From NCBI RefSeq assembly GCF_028737315.1, contig NZ_JAQZAO010000006.1:124001-188000 (forward strand): a DNA stretch of 64,000 nt, in the 5' to 3' direction. Made by a program: the position numbers and the translations under genes. Positions 47,833-57,601 of this stretch are shown here, piece by piece (the first letter of the stretch is position 1; each line of letters begins with the position of its first letter). The notes beneath the pieces are model-generated. The model had not been told where the DNA came from, searched no databases, and was given only the letters and a program-made list of their open reading frames with translations. The stretch comes from Actinomycetospora lemnae. GTDB lineage: Bacteria; Actinomycetota; Actinomycetes; Mycobacteriales; Pseudonocardiaceae.

Positions 47833-50046
47833 CTAGTACCGCGGCGACGCGGCACCGGGGTCGACGACCGTCTCGCGCCCGCCGGTGCGGGCCTGCCAGC
47901 GCACCCGCACCCGTGCCCCCTCGACGCTGACCTGCGGCGCCGCCGGCACACCGGCGGCACCGCCGCCCGTGCGCAGCACGGTGGCGAGCACCGTCGGGGC
48001 CGTGCCGTCGACGGTGGCCTCGCTCCCGACCAGCCACGACCGGCGACGGCCCTCGAGCCGCTCCGACCACCAGCCGAGCTCGCTCCCGCCCTCGTCCCCG
48101 CCCCGCAGCCGCCACGGCGTCGTCGGGACGCTCGCCCCCGTCGCGAGGGCGAGGACCGGGTCGCCGTCGCGGCGCACGACGAGGCCGGTCCCGTCCGCGG
48201 CACCGGGGTCGGGGTCGGGCACGAGGTCGGGGTGCAGCGGCCAGGTGGTGCGGACCCGATGGCTCCCGCCGGTCGCCGTGAGGACGTCGACGACGAGCAC
48301 CGTGTCCTCCCCGGGCGGGGCCTCGACGACCCGACGGTGCGTCACCGGGCCGTCGAGCCGCGCGTAGCCGTCGTGCTCGGCGTCCACCCGCCCCGCCGCG
48401 AGGTCGACCTCGCGGACGGTGGTCCGCGCGTGCTCGGTCCACAGGAACGCGCCGCCGGGGACGGACTGGTCGAGGTCGTCGACCGCGACCGTGGCGTGCG
48501 CCCTGGTGCTGCGGTGGGCCGCCCTCCAGTCGGGGTGCACGAAGTAGCTGCCCGTCCCGGGGTCACCGACGAGCTCGTGGCCGTCGACGGCGAGCCCGAC
48601 GGCCAGCGCGTCCGCGTGGCCGTGCGCGGCGATCGACAGGTAGCCCAGCGGGCCGACGTCGACGAGCACGCGCCGGGCACCGTCGCGCAGCACGACGACC
48701 CCGCCGTCGGGGGCGTACGCGGAGTGCGGCTCCCCGCTGCCGCTCTCGGTACCGCCCTCGGTGCTCCCGATGCCCCCGATGCCCTCGCCGAGGCGCGCGG
48801 CGACCCAGGCGGCCGTGAGGTCCTCGCGGCCGCAGCGCCGGGCGGCGGGCTCGCCGGTGAGGACGGCCGCCAGCGCGAGGTGCTCGCGGACCTCCCGGAC
48901 CGGCGCCGGGTCCAGGCGCAGCGCGAAGCCCTCGTCGTCGTCACCGGTGCGCGGCACCGGGTCGCCGTCGCCGACCAGGTCCGCGAGGTGCCCCGCGGAC
49001 CGCCCGACGGCGGCGAGCAGGGCCGCGTCGTCGGCGGTCGGGGCGTGTCCGGGGCGCAGGCGCCGCAGCAGGGCGACGACGCCCAGGAGCTCGGCGGTGA
49101 AGACCTGGTAGCCGACGGCCTGCTCGGCGCCGACCCCGTCGGGGAGGATCTGGCGCCGGGCCTCGACCGCGAGCGCGGCCAGGGCGTCGCGCTCCCACCG
49201 GCGGGCCCGCGCGAGCTCGGGGAACGCCATCGCGACCGCGGCGAGGCCCGCGAGCTCGCCGACGAGGTGGTTGTTGGCCGAGCTGTGCCGCGAGCGGTCG
49301 CGCCAGCAGCGCCGGGCACCGGCGGCGAGCATCCGCACCGCGCGGCGGTAGCGCTGCGCGTCGAGGTCCGGGTGGTCGGCGAGGCCCTGCAGCGCCACCG
49401 TCACCGACAGGGCCCGCACGCCGGCCTCGAACGCGCCGCGCCAGGCGATGCCGCGCCCGGGCGGGTTGGCCTCGATCCAGGAGTCGAGCTGGTCGAGCGC
49501 CTCGCGGCCGTACCGGTCGTCGCCGGTGACGAGCCACGCCTGCGCGAGCCAGGGGAGGTGCTGCAGGCGGTTGAGCTCCCAGATCCACTTCGGGTCGCCG
49601 TGCCCGCTGCGGTGGTTGATCTCGTCCGCCGGGCGGTCCGGCCAGCGGAACCCGGCGAGCGGGTCGTACCACCAGTCGATCGGGCCGTCGTAGCGCGCCT
49701 CGGGGTGCGCGAAGTAGGTGAAGCGGTGCTCGAGCACCCGGTCGGCCGCCGCGACGAGGGCCGCGGTCGCCTCCGGGCGCTCGGTGGCCATCCGTAGCGC
49801 GGTCGCCCGGTCGAGGAGCACCGGGCGTCCCGTGCCCGCCCGGAAGTCCTCCCGCAGCGCCGCCCAGTCGACCGTCTCGGCACCGAACAGCTTGGCGTCG
49901 GTGGGCTCGGCGTCGCCGGTGACCCGCCGGGCGACCGATCCGCCGACGGTGGCCGCGCGGTGCGCGATCTCCTGCGGACTCATGGAGCGGAGCCGCCGCG
50001 CGTACCAGGTCAGGGCGGAGCGGGTCGGCGCTCCGGGGCGGGCCAT
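47833..50046 (-). CDS. Heparinase II/III-family polysaccharide lyase
   Basis: 737 residues. The N-terminal alpha/alpha toroid (Hepar_II_III_N-like: ARRLRSMSPQEIAHR, then WWYDPLAGFRWPDRPADEIN, KWIWELNRLQHL, SSANNHLVGELAGL) precedes a beta-sandwich C-terminal domain containing HGHADALAVGLAVDG and GSYFVHPDW. Such enzymes cleave uronic-acid glycans by beta-elimination; members are common in bacterial polysaccharide loci. No signal peptide is evident at MARPGAPTRSALTWYARR, so location is uncertain. ATG 50046; the flippase follows 57 bp downstream in the same orientation. Confidence 0.88.
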   Translation of the reverse strand: MARPGAPTRSALTWYARRLRSMSPQEIAHRAATVGGSVARRVTGDAEPTDAKLFGAETVDWAALREDFRAGTGRPVLLDRATALRMATERPEATAALVAAADRVLEHRFTYFAHPEARYDGPIDWWYDPLAGFRWPDRPADEINHRSGHGDPKWIWELNRLQHLPWLAQAWLVTGDDRYGREALDQLDSWIEANPPGRGIAWRGAFEAGVRALSVTVALQGLADHPDLDAQRYRRAVRMLAAGARRCWRDRSRHSSANNHLVGELAGLAAVAMAFPELARARRWERDALAALAVEARRQILPDGVGAEQAVGYQVFTAELLGVVALLRRLRPGHAPTADDAALLAAVGRSAGHLADLVGDGDPVPRTGDDDEGFALRLDPAPVREVREHLALAAVLTGEPAARRCGREDLTAAWVAARLGEGIGGIGSTEGGTESGSGEPHSAYAPDGGVVVLRDGARRVLVDVGPLGYLSIAAHGHADALAVGLAVDGHELVGDPGTGSYFVHPDWRAAHRSTRAHATVAVDDLDQSVPGGAFLWTEHARTTVREVDLAAGRVDAEHDGYARLDGPVTHRRVVEAPPGEDTVLVVDVLTATGGSHRVRTTWPLHPDLVPDPDPGAADGTGLVVRRDGDPVLALATGASVPTTPWRLRGGDEGGSELGWWSERLEGRRRSWLVGSEATVDGTAPTVLATVLRTGGGAAGVPAAPQVSVEGARVRVRWQARTGGRETVVDPGAASPRY

Positions 50047-50267
50047 GCGGCGACTGTACGGGGCCTCGACAGGGCTCCCCGGCCCGCCCGGGTCGCCCAG
50101 ATGGACCTGCAAGGTTCCCACCACATGCGTCACATCAGTCTCACCAGTCCGTGCAGTTGTCACCTGTCACGACAAGTGGTCGGATCACTGCGACAAACGG
50201 TCGACGACGGCGGCGCCGCCACGGTGCGCGGTCGACCCGGCTCGACGAACGGCGGGAGCAGGGCGGC
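50047..50267. promoter_or_regulatory. Divergent promoter region between two polysaccharide lyase genes
   Basis: The 221-bp gap is noticeably less GC-rich than flanking genes around 50110-50200. It carries TTGTC-N9-GACAA (50157-50175) enclosing two GTCAC units 7 bp apart. One shared regulator could control both divergent lyases; no -10/-35 pair was assigned. Confidence 0.35.
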
Positions 50268-51161
50268 ATGCAGACGAACGGTCGCGGGGGGTCGCGGAGA
50301 GCATCGCGGGGTGCGTCGCGGCGAGCGGTGGTCGGCGCGGTCCTCGGCGCGGGGCTCGCCCTCGGCAGCGGGGTCGGCGGGGCCGCCCCGGCCGCGGAGG
50401 CGGGGACGGCCGGGCCGGAGGGGACGGGCACGACAGCCACCACGGCGAGCCGGGCCACCGCCGCCGCGCCCGCCCGCGTCCCGGTCGGCAGCCGGGAGCT
50501 CTTCGTCGGCGACTTCGAGACCGGCGACTTCTCGCAGTGGGGGCAGTGCCAGGCGAAGAACCTCAACAAGCGGTGCCGCACGATCGGCGCCGGCAACGAC
50601 CAGATGCGGATCGTCCCGGCGCCGGACGCGCGCCAGGGGCAGTACGCGGCGCGGTTCAACATCCGTCCCGGCGACGTCCCCCCGTTCGGCGGGGGCGAGC
50701 GGTCCGAGGTCCAGTCCAACGCCGCCGGCGCCCTGGTCCACGAGGGCGACGAGCGGTGGTACGAGTGGTCGATGAAGTTCCCCGAGGACTTCGAGAACCC
50801 GCGGGGTGTCTGGTTCATCGTCCTGCAGTGGCACAGCTCGTCGGGCTCGCCGCCGCTGGCGATCAACGTCGAGCGCAACGGCGACATCATGATCGGCGGG
50901 GACGGGCTCAAGGGCGAGCCCCGGCGCTCGCTGGGCAAGGTGCGGCGCGGCGAGTGGGTGGACTACGTCCTGCACGTCAAGTTCTCGCAGGACCGGGACA
51001 CAGGGTTCATCGAGGGCTGGGAGAACGGTGTCCAGACCGTGCCGCGCTACAACCGCGCGGCGATGAAGGACGACGAGAACTACCTCAAGCAGGGCGTCTA
51101 CCGCGACAACGGCCCGGCGACCTGGGTGATGCAGGACGGGCTGCGGGTCACCGCGCCGTGA
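50268..51161 (+). CDS. Secreted polysaccharide lyase-like protein (PF14099 type)
   Basis: 297 residues. A twin-Arg-rich N-terminus (SRRASRGASRRAVVGAVLG) and hydrophobic core end at an Ala-rich cleavage region (about 45-50). The mature part has GDFETGDFSQWGQCQ, GGGERSEVQSN, WSMKFPEDFENPRGVWFIVLQWH, then YLKQGVYRDNGP, the jelly-roll landmarks of the heparin-lyase-I/alginate-lyase-like family. Unlike its paralogue at 31525-32481 it lacks a C-terminal membrane anchor and should be released. ATG 50268 follows GGGAGCAGGG. Substrate is probably the polymer made by this locus. Confidence 0.82.
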   Translation: MQTNGRGGSRRASRGASRRAVVGAVLGAGLALGSGVGGAAPAAEAGTAGPEGTGTTATTASRATAAAPARVPVGSRELFVGDFETGDFSQWGQCQAKNLNKRCRTIGAGNDQMRIVPAPDARQGQYAARFNIRPGDVPPFGGGERSEVQSNAAGALVHEGDERWYEWSMKFPEDFENPRGVWFIVLQWHSSSGSPPLAINVERNGDIMIGGDGLKGEPRRSLGKVRRGEWVDYVLHVKFSQDRDTGFIEGWENGVQTVPRYNRAAMKDDENYLKQGVYRDNGPATWVMQDGLRVTAP

Positions 51162-51185
51162 TCAGCACCCCGATCCGCACCCTGG

Positions 51186-53588
51186 TCAGCGGGCGGTCGC
51201 GTAGTCCCGTCCGGTCACCGACTCCGCGAGCCGCGTGAACGCCTCGGCCGTGCCCTCGATGGTGAAGTCGCGCCGGGCCCGCTCCCGCGCCCGCTCACCC
51301 ATCGTGCGGCGCAGGTCCGGGTCGTCGGCGAGCTTGCGCAGGCGGGCCCCGAGGGCGGCGGCGTCGCCGCGCTCCACGAGGTAGCCCTCCTCGCCGTCGG
51401 AGACCAGGTCGGCCACGGCGCCGACGTCGGTGGAGACCACCGGCAGGCCCTGGGCCATCGCCTCCATGATGGAGATCGGCACGCCCTCGTGGTCGGAGGA
51501 CAGCGCGAACACGTCGGAGCCGGCGAGCAGGCGCACCACGTCGCGGCGCTGGCCGAGGAACGTCACCGTCCGCTCCAGACCCCGCGAGGCGACGACGTCC
51601 TCGAGCTCCGCGCGCCGCGGCCCGTCGCCGACGACGGCGACGTGCAGGCGGGGGTCGTGGAGGTCGGCGACGGCCTCGAAGAGCACCTGGTGGGCCTTCG
51701 CCGCGGTCAGCCGGGCCAGGACGACGACGACCACGTGCCCGTCGTCGACGCCGAGCTCGGCGCGTGCGGACGCCCGGTCGGCGTCGGTGCGCGGTGGCGG
51801 CATCAGGATCCCGTTGGGCACCAGGTACTCGCGGACGCGGCTCAGCGGCCCGCGGTTCACGCCCTCCTCGTCGTGCAGGTAGCGGCCCTGCGACGGCGAG
51901 AGCAGGGCGAGGCCCCGCGACAGGAACAGCGTGTTGACCGCCCAGCGCGGCAGCACGCGGCTGCCGACGACGGTCCGGTCCATGTTGTGGGCGGCGACCA
52001 CCGAGACCGGGCCGCCGGCCAGCACCGCGGCCAGACGCCCGAACAGCAGCGACGCCTTGTGGTAGTTGGCGACGAGCACGACGTCGGTGCGGACCCGCCG
52101 CAGGTGGCGCACGAGACGCGGGAGCGTGGAGGGGTCCCACCGGCCCGAGCGCTCGAGCACCGTGACCGGCACGCCGCCGGCGCGGAAGTCGCCCGCCAGC
52201 GGGCCCTCCTCGCGCAGGCAGACGACGTCGGTGACGACGCGGTCCGGGTCGAGGTGGGCGAAGGTGTTGCGCAGCACCGTCTCGGCCCCGCCGTGCGCGG
52301 CGACGTCGAGCACGAGCGTGACGTGCAGGGGCCGGCGGTCGATGACGTCGGTGCGCGGGCCCGGCCAGGCGAGCTCGGGGGCGTCCTCGTCGCGGCGCGG
52401 CAGCACCGGGGTGCGGGCCTCGCGGCCGGCGGTCTCCTCGAACGCGTTCTGCGCCTCGGTGACCGAGCGGTCGAGCGTGAACACCTCGTTCACCCGGCGA
52501 CGACCGGCGGCGCCCATCGCGCGGGCGGCCTCGGGGTCGGCGAGCAGCTCGAGGAAGCCGGCGGCCAGTGCGGCCGGGTCCTCGGCGGGCACCACGCGGC
52601 CGGTGACCCCGTTGACGATCATCTCGGGGACGCCGCCGACCGCGGTGCACACCGCGGGCTTGCCGGCGCTCATGGCCTCGAGCAGCGAGTTCGGGCAGGC
52701 CTCGACCGTGCGCGAGCTGAGGGTGAACACGTCGAACACCCGGTGCAGGCGGCGCGGGTCGTTCTGGTGGCCGAGCAGCAGCACGCGGTCGGAGAGGTCG
52801 AGCTCGTCGATGAGCGCCTCGAGGTTCGCGCGCTCCGGGCCGTCGCCGACGAGCAGCAGACGGGCGTCCGGGCGCTGGTCGGCGACGCGGCGGAAGGCGC
52901 GCAGGAGCGTCGGGTGGTCCTTCTCCCGGCGCATGACGGCCACCGTGCCGATGACCGTGTGCTCGTCGGTGAGCCCGAGCTCGCGGCGCGTGGCGGCGGG
53001 GTCGTCGCCGGCCGCCGCCATCCACGTGGGGTCGATGCCGTTGTAGACGATGCGCAGCTTGCGGGCGTCGTAGCCGAGCTCGCCGGTGATGTAGGGCAGC
53101 TGGCCCCACGCCACGCCGTAGACCTCGTCGGCGGTGCGGGCGAGCTGCTTGTTGATCCAGCGCCGCCGGCGCCCGGCCGGGACGACGTCGCCGCAGTTGC
53201 GGACCCACACCAGGATCCGCGGCACCCCCGTCAGGATGCCGGCGACGCGGCCGAGGATCTCGGCGTTGAACCCGCGCAGCACGACGATGTCCGGCTGCTG
53301 CGCACGCATCTCGCGGACCAGCGCGCGGACGGTGCCGACGACGTCGCGCTTGCCACGCCGCAGCTCGGTGCGCGGGACGTCGGCAGCCTCGAGGCGCGCC
53401 CAGTTCGCCGTCGACCCCACGTTCCCGCGGTCCTGCAGGCAGACGATCGAGCCGCGGACCCGCTCGGGGTCCATCGAGGCGAGCAACGTGGACGCGTGGC
53501 GCTCCGCGCCGCCCACCATCATGTTGGGGACGACGAACATGACCCGCAGCGGCCCTTCCGCCGTCACGGGTCGGCGGGGGCGCCTCAC
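51186..53588 (-). CDS. Tandem fusion of two GT4 glycosyltransferases
   Basis: 800 residues containing two complete GT-B enzymes. Unit 1 (about 15-390) has VPNMMVGGAERHASTLL and the donor motif SSRTVEACPNSLLEAMSAGKPAV; unit 2 (about 425-790) has VLDVAAHGGAETVLRNTF and SSDHEGVPISIMEAMAQGLPVV. A charged linker (about 390-425, RREDEDAPELAWPGPR-like) joins them. Both Glu-rich active-site motifs look intact, so the protein may add two residues in sequence. GTG 53588 overlaps the stop of the upstream GT4 gene (GTGA). Confidence 0.9.
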   Translation of the reverse strand: MRRPRRPVTAEGPLRVMFVVPNMMVGGAERHASTLLASMDPERVRGSIVCLQDRGNVGSTANWARLEAADVPRTELRRGKRDVVGTVRALVREMRAQQPDIVVLRGFNAEILGRVAGILTGVPRILVWVRNCGDVVPAGRRRRWINKQLARTADEVYGVAWGQLPYITGELGYDARKLRIVYNGIDPTWMAAAGDDPAATRRELGLTDEHTVIGTVAVMRREKDHPTLLRAFRRVADQRPDARLLLVGDGPERANLEALIDELDLSDRVLLLGHQNDPRRLHRVFDVFTLSSRTVEACPNSLLEAMSAGKPAVCTAVGGVPEMIVNGVTGRVVPAEDPAALAAGFLELLADPEAARAMGAAGRRRVNEVFTLDRSVTEAQNAFEETAGREARTPVLPRRDEDAPELAWPGPRTDVIDRRPLHVTLVLDVAAHGGAETVLRNTFAHLDPDRVVTDVVCLREEGPLAGDFRAGGVPVTVLERSGRWDPSTLPRLVRHLRRVRTDVVLVANYHKASLLFGRLAAVLAGGPVSVVAAHNMDRTVVGSRVLPRWAVNTLFLSRGLALLSPSQGRYLHDEEGVNRGPLSRVREYLVPNGILMPPPRTDADRASARAELGVDDGHVVVVVLARLTAAKAHQVLFEAVADLHDPRLHVAVVGDGPRRAELEDVVASRGLERTVTFLGQRRDVVRLLAGSDVFALSSDHEGVPISIMEAMAQGLPVVSTDVGAVADLVSDGEEGYLVERGDAAALGARLRKLADDPDLRRTMGERARERARRDFTIEGTAEAFTRLAESVTGRDYATAR

Positions 53589-54748
53589 GAGCCGGTGCGG
53601 GTGTCGGGGTCCGTCACGGTCACCGACGGTACCGACGCCGCGCCGTGGGTCGGGGACGCGGAGGGGTGGCGTCGGGCCAGCACCTCGTGGTAGAGGCCCT
53701 CGATCCGCTCGGCGACCGCCTCGGCGAGGAACTCGGAGCGGGCGCGGGCGAGTGCCGCCTCCCCGAGGGCGCGCCGCCGGTCGGGGTCGGCGAGGAGCTC
53801 GCCGAGGGCGTCGGCGAGCGCGGGCACGTCGTGCGGCGGGACGAGCAGGCCCTCGGTGCCGGACGCGACGAGCTCGGGGATGCCGCCGACCTCGGTGGCC
53901 AGCACGGCGACGCCCCGGGACATGGCCTCGAGCACGACCATCGGCTGGCCCTCGTTCTCCGAGGGCAGCGCGAGCACGTCGGCGTCGGCGAGCAGGGCGG
54001 CGACCTCGTCACCGCGCAGCCAGTCGTGCACGGTGACCGAGCCGCCGACGCCGAGCTCGTCGGCGAGGGCGCGGGCCCGGTCGTGCTCGCCGTCGCCGGC
54101 GAGGGTGAGGCGCGGGCCCGGTGTGGCAATCGCGGTCCCGCCCACGACCTTGGCCCAGGCCTCGACCAGGTCGAACGCGCCCTTCTTCGCCCAGATGCGG
54201 CCGAGGAAGACGACGTGGGGCGCCGCGCCGGGCGCGCGCCGCGTGGCCGGGGCGACGGGCACCGGATTGGGCAGCGACGTCAGCACGGCGTCGGGAGCGA
54301 TCCGGGCGAGACGCTCGCGCATCAGCCCGCCGAGGGCGACGACGACGTCCGCGCGGGTCAGCGTGGACCGGATGACGCGCTGCAGCGGAGCCGGCGCCCG
54401 GTCGTGGAACAGGTGGAACCGGCCGCTGTGCACGTGGAGCACCACGGGCACGCGCAGCGCGTACGCCGCCCAGCAGACGACGGCCTTGCGTACGAAGCTG
54501 CCCGCGGCCGACATGTGCACGTGCACCAGGTCCGGCCGGCGCGCGACGAACTCGACCAGCACGCGGGCGAGGCCGCCGGCGAACGTCGCCGCCTTCGCCG
54601 CGGCGCCGCCGTCGCGGTGGGTGGCGACGTGGCGCACGCCCCACCGCGCCCACAGCCCGGTGGCGGCGAGCGTGCGCACGCACGTCGCGATCCCGCCCTG
54701 CGTGGTGGTGCTCGTCGAGACCCAGAGGGTCCGAGGGCTGCGGGTCAC
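53585..54748 (-). CDS. Family 4 glycosyltransferase
   Basis: 387 residues. N-terminal STSTTTQGGIATCVRTLAATG resembles the acceptor-side Gly-rich loop of GT4 enzymes; the C-terminal donor site is PSENEGQPMVVLEAMSRGVAVLATEVGGIPEL. The body includes VHVHMSAAGSFVRKAVV, similar to WsaF/CapM-type enzymes. GTG 54748 overlaps the stop of the Wzy-type gene as GTGA, and its own stop overlaps the next gene the same way. Confidence 0.9.
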   Translation of the reverse strand: MTRSPRTLWVSTSTTTQGGIATCVRTLAATGLWARWGVRHVATHRDGGAAAKAATFAGGLARVLVEFVARRPDLVHVHMSAAGSFVRKAVVCWAAYALRVPVVLHVHSGRFHLFHDRAPAPLQRVIRSTLTRADVVVALGGLMRERLARIAPDAVLTSLPNPVPVAPATRRAPGAAPHVVFLGRIWAKKGAFDLVEAWAKVVGGTAIATPGPRLTLAGDGEHDRARALADELGVGGSVTVHDWLRGDEVAALLADADVLALPSENEGQPMVVLEAMSRGVAVLATEVGGIPELVASGTEGLLVPPHDVPALADALGELLADPDRRRALGEAALARARSEFLAEAVAERIEGLYHEVLARRHPSASPTHGAASVPSVTVTDPDTRTGS

Positions 54749-56334
54749 CGCGCGCCCAGCGGTCGGCCGGTGATGATCGGGGCACCGGCCGGGACGGCCT
54801 GCCGCGTGCCCTCCCGCGTGCGGCCCTCCTCGGCCCACGCGACCTGGTCGGCCGTCGTCATGCCCCCCGGCAGGCCGGCGCCGGGCGTGCCCGGACGGGG
54901 CGCGGGGCGCGTGTCGCGGAAGCGTTCGAGCTGGCCGACGACCACGCCGGCGTAGAGGAAGCACAGCAGGCCGGCGAAGTCGAGGATGCGCAGGTCCACG
55001 GTCAGGCCGTTGGCGACGAGCATGACCATGGCGATCGCCCCGAGGACCGCGAGCGGGCGTCCGAGGAACGTGCCCTCGGGCAGCTCCCGCAGGGCCCGGT
55101 AGAGCAGGAACAGGACCCCGACGAGCACCGAGATCCAGAGCAGGACCCCCGGGAGGCCGAGCTCGGCGGCGATCCCGAGCTCGTTCTGGTGCGAGATGAT
55201 CCCGAGGCCGCGGTTCCAGTCGATCTCCTGGGACCACGAGACGTGCTGGTGGGTGTTGTAGGCCCGGAACTGCCCGATCCCGATGCCGAGGAACGGGTGC
55301 TCGGCGAGCGCCTTGAGCGACGTCGCCATGATGTTGAGCCGGTCGTAGATCTCGTTCGACGACCCGATGCCGCCCTCGGACCGGTCGGAGGAGAAGAACG
55401 TCGACGCGTTGGCCGCCACGCCGGCCGCCCCGAGCGCGAGGTAGACGACGAAGGGCCGGCGCCACCCCTTGGCGAGGACCGCCCCGAGGAGCAGGGCGAC
55501 GACGAGCGAGAGCAGCGCGGACCGCGTGTGGGTCAGGTACACCGCGTAGGCCATCGGGAGGGTGAGGGCGTAGAGCGCCCACCGCAGCCGCCGACCGGTG
55601 CCCGGCCGCGTCGCGAGGAACAGGCACACGACGAAGCCCATGACGAGCACCATCCCGTTGACCACGGGCTGGTTGAACACGCCGACGGCGCGCCCCTCCC
55701 AGTTCGGGGCCTCGACGATGAAGCGCGGCCACACGAGCCGCCGCGGGCCGTGGAACTGGATGATGCTGACCCAGGCCGAGTAGGCCGCCATGCCGATCGT
55801 CGTCCACAGCAGCCAGCGGACGGCCTTCTCGGTGTCGAACACCGACTTGGCGACCACGTACACCACGAACGGCAGGATCGTGCCGCTGAAGATCCAGCGG
55901 TAGACCTCGGCGGTCTGCTCGGTGATGGGGTCGACCTCGGGGTGGGGCAGGAGCGCCGAGATGATGTTCCAGACCAGGTAGGTCGTCATCAGCCACTCGA
56001 CGGTCCCGAGCCGGGGCATCTCCTTGGCCCGGCGGGCCACCGCGAGCGCCAGCGCGAGGACCATGGCGTAGAAGAGCGGCGTCAGCGCCTCGGCCGAGAC
56101 GATCTCCTTCTGCGCGGTGCGGCCGAAGCTCGCCAGCACCACGAGCAGGAGCGCGACCAGCGGGTTGTTGAGGGCGAGTGCGAACACCGCCGCGCCCACC
56201 CCGATCGCGGCGAGCAGGAGCCCCGCCTGGCCGGGGGCGACGAAGGCGATGCCGGCGACGACCACGACGACGACCGCGCCGATCACGTACTCGCCGCGGG
56301 ACCGGTCGCGCACGCCACCGGGGAGCAGGCTCAC
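54745..56334 (-). CDS. O-antigen ligase/polymerase (Wzy-like) membrane protein
   Basis: 529 residues with about 11-12 membrane helices. The Wzy_C domain is placed by the large outside loop between HTRSALLSLVVALLLG and AEHPFLGIGIGQFRAYNTHQH, containing conserved Arg and His residues, followed by SHQNELGIAAELGLPGVLLWI. It would polymerise repeat units or ligate the glycan outside the membrane. GTG 56334 start. The last ~60 residues are a disordered cytosolic Pro/Gly tail. It heads a GTGA-coupled three-gene unit with two GT4 genes. Confidence 0.88.
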   Translation of the reverse strand: MSLLPGGVRDRSRGEYVIGAVVVVVVAGIAFVAPGQAGLLLAAIGVGAAVFALALNNPLVALLLVVLASFGRTAQKEIVSAEALTPLFYAMVLALALAVARRAKEMPRLGTVEWLMTTYLVWNIISALLPHPEVDPITEQTAEVYRWIFSGTILPFVVYVVAKSVFDTEKAVRWLLWTTIGMAAYSAWVSIIQFHGPRRLVWPRFIVEAPNWEGRAVGVFNQPVVNGMVLVMGFVVCLFLATRPGTGRRLRWALYALTLPMAYAVYLTHTRSALLSLVVALLLGAVLAKGWRRPFVVYLALGAAGVAANASTFFSSDRSEGGIGSSNEIYDRLNIMATSLKALAEHPFLGIGIGQFRAYNTHQHVSWSQEIDWNRGLGIISHQNELGIAAELGLPGVLLWISVLVGVLFLLYRALRELPEGTFLGRPLAVLGAIAMVMLVANGLTVDLRILDFAGLLCFLYAGVVVGQLERFRDTRPAPRPGTPGAGLPGGMTTADQVAWAEEGRTREGTRQAVPAGAPIITGRPLGAR

Positions 56335-56561
56335 CGCGTCCCACCCGGCGCTGGTGCCGGAACTGCGGCCGGGGCTCCCGGGGTCGGGGTCATCGGCGCC
56401 CTCTCGTCTCCGGTCGGCAGACCGACGCCGCGGACGGGCGCCGGGATCGCGCCGGTCCAGGATATCGGGCTGCGCGAGGGGCGCGGACGGGGCCGTCGCG
56501 GGCAGCGGCGGACGACCGGGTTCGATGGGCGGGACCGCACCACGGCGACGGGGGAGAAGAC

Positions 56562-57518
56562 ATGTCCGACAGGTATCTCGTGACGGGCGCCGCGGGCTTC
56601 GTCGGCAGCACGATCTGCCGCCGGCTCGCCGCCGCCGGGATCGAGACGGTGGGCGTCGACTGCTTCACCGACTACTACGACACCACGCAGAAGAAGGACA
56701 ACCTCGCGACGATCGCGGGCGGCTCCTTCCGGTTCGTCGAGGCCGACCTGACCGCCACCGACCTGCCCGCGCTGCTCGAGGGCGTCACGCACGTCGTCCA
56801 CCAGGCCGGCCAGCCGGGGGTGCGCAGCAGCTGGGGCGAGGAGTTCGCGGTCTACACCCGCAACAACGTCGAGCTCACCCAGCGCCTCCTCGAGGTCGCG
56901 CGGGCCTCGGACACGCTGCAGCGGTTCGTCTACGCCAGCTCGTCGTCGGTCTACGGCGACGCCGAGCGCTACCCGACCCTCGAGACCGACCTCCCCCGCC
57001 CGGTCAGCCCGTACGGCGTCACGAAGCTCGCCGCGGAGCACCTCTGCACGCTCTACGCGTCGAACTTCGGCGTGCCGACGGTCTCGCTGCGCTACTTCAC
57101 CGTGTACGGCCCGCGCCAGCGCCCCGACATGGCGTTCACCCGGTTCGTGCGCGCGGGCCTGCTGGGCGAGCCCATCAACGTCTTCGGCACGGGCGAGCAG
57201 GTCCGCGACTTCACCTACGTCGACGACATCGTCGAGGCGAACCTGCTGGCCGCCGACCGGCCGAGCCCGCCCGGCACGGTCCTCAACATCTCGGGTGGCA
57301 GCAGCGTCTCGCTCAACGAGGCGCTCGCGGTGCTCGAGCGGGTCGTCGGGCGGGAGCTGCGGATCGTGCGCCACGACCGGACCGCGGGCGACGTCTTCCG
57401 CACCGGCGGCGACGCCTCCCGCGCGGCCGAGGTCCTCGGGTGGCGTCCCGCCGTCACGCTCGAGGAGGGCCTGGCCGCGCAGGCGGAGTGGATGCGCGGG
57501 GTGCTCGGCACGTCCTGA
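56562..57518 (+). CDS. Extended SDR: nucleotide-sugar epimerase, UDP-glucuronate 4-epimerase-like
   Basis: 318 residues. NAD motif TGAAGFVGS, a Ser/Thr active-site region YASSSSVYGDAE, the YGVTK catalytic pair, and LRYFTVYGPRQRPDMAF, which is the signature I associate with UDP-glucuronate/galacturonate 4-epimerases and close relatives. ATG 56562 follows GGGGAG. The gene stands alone between oppositely transcribed neighbours and ends at a very strong terminator. With the nearby 6-dehydrogenase it implies uronic acids in the product. Confidence 0.88.
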   Translation: MSDRYLVTGAAGFVGSTICRRLAAAGIETVGVDCFTDYYDTTQKKDNLATIAGGSFRFVEADLTATDLPALLEGVTHVVHQAGQPGVRSSWGEEFAVYTRNNVELTQRLLEVARASDTLQRFVYASSSSVYGDAERYPTLETDLPRPVSPYGVTKLAAEHLCTLYASNFGVPTVSLRYFTVYGPRQRPDMAFTRFVRAGLLGEPINVFGTGEQVRDFTYVDDIVEANLLAADRPSPPGTVLNISGGSSVSLNEALAVLERVVGRELRIVRHDRTAGDVFRTGGDASRAAEVLGWRPAVTLEEGLAAQAEWMRGVLGTS

Positions 57519-57543
57519 GCCGCTCGACCGGCCCCGGAACGAC

Positions 57544-57576
57544 GACGGCGGGAGGGCCCGTGGCCCTCCCGCCGTC
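57544..57576. terminator. Perfect 15-bp bidirectional terminator hairpin
   Basis: The arms 57544-57558 and 57562-57576 are perfectly complementary (GACGGCGGGAGGGCC-like, 15 bp) around a three-base loop. It sits between the converging epimerase (+) and Wzc-like (-) genes, 26 bp after the first stop and 26 bp before the second gene's stop. No U-tract. It is the strongest hairpin I saw in the window. Confidence 0.85.
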
Positions 57577-57601
57577 CGTGCTCTCGGCGACTGCTCGGTC
57601 C

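Noticed and set aside
45349-49797. A plus-strand open frame of about 1480 codons
   Set aside because: Antisense to the flippase and heparinase-like genes, with no domain, no ribosome site and a composition typical of shadow frames.
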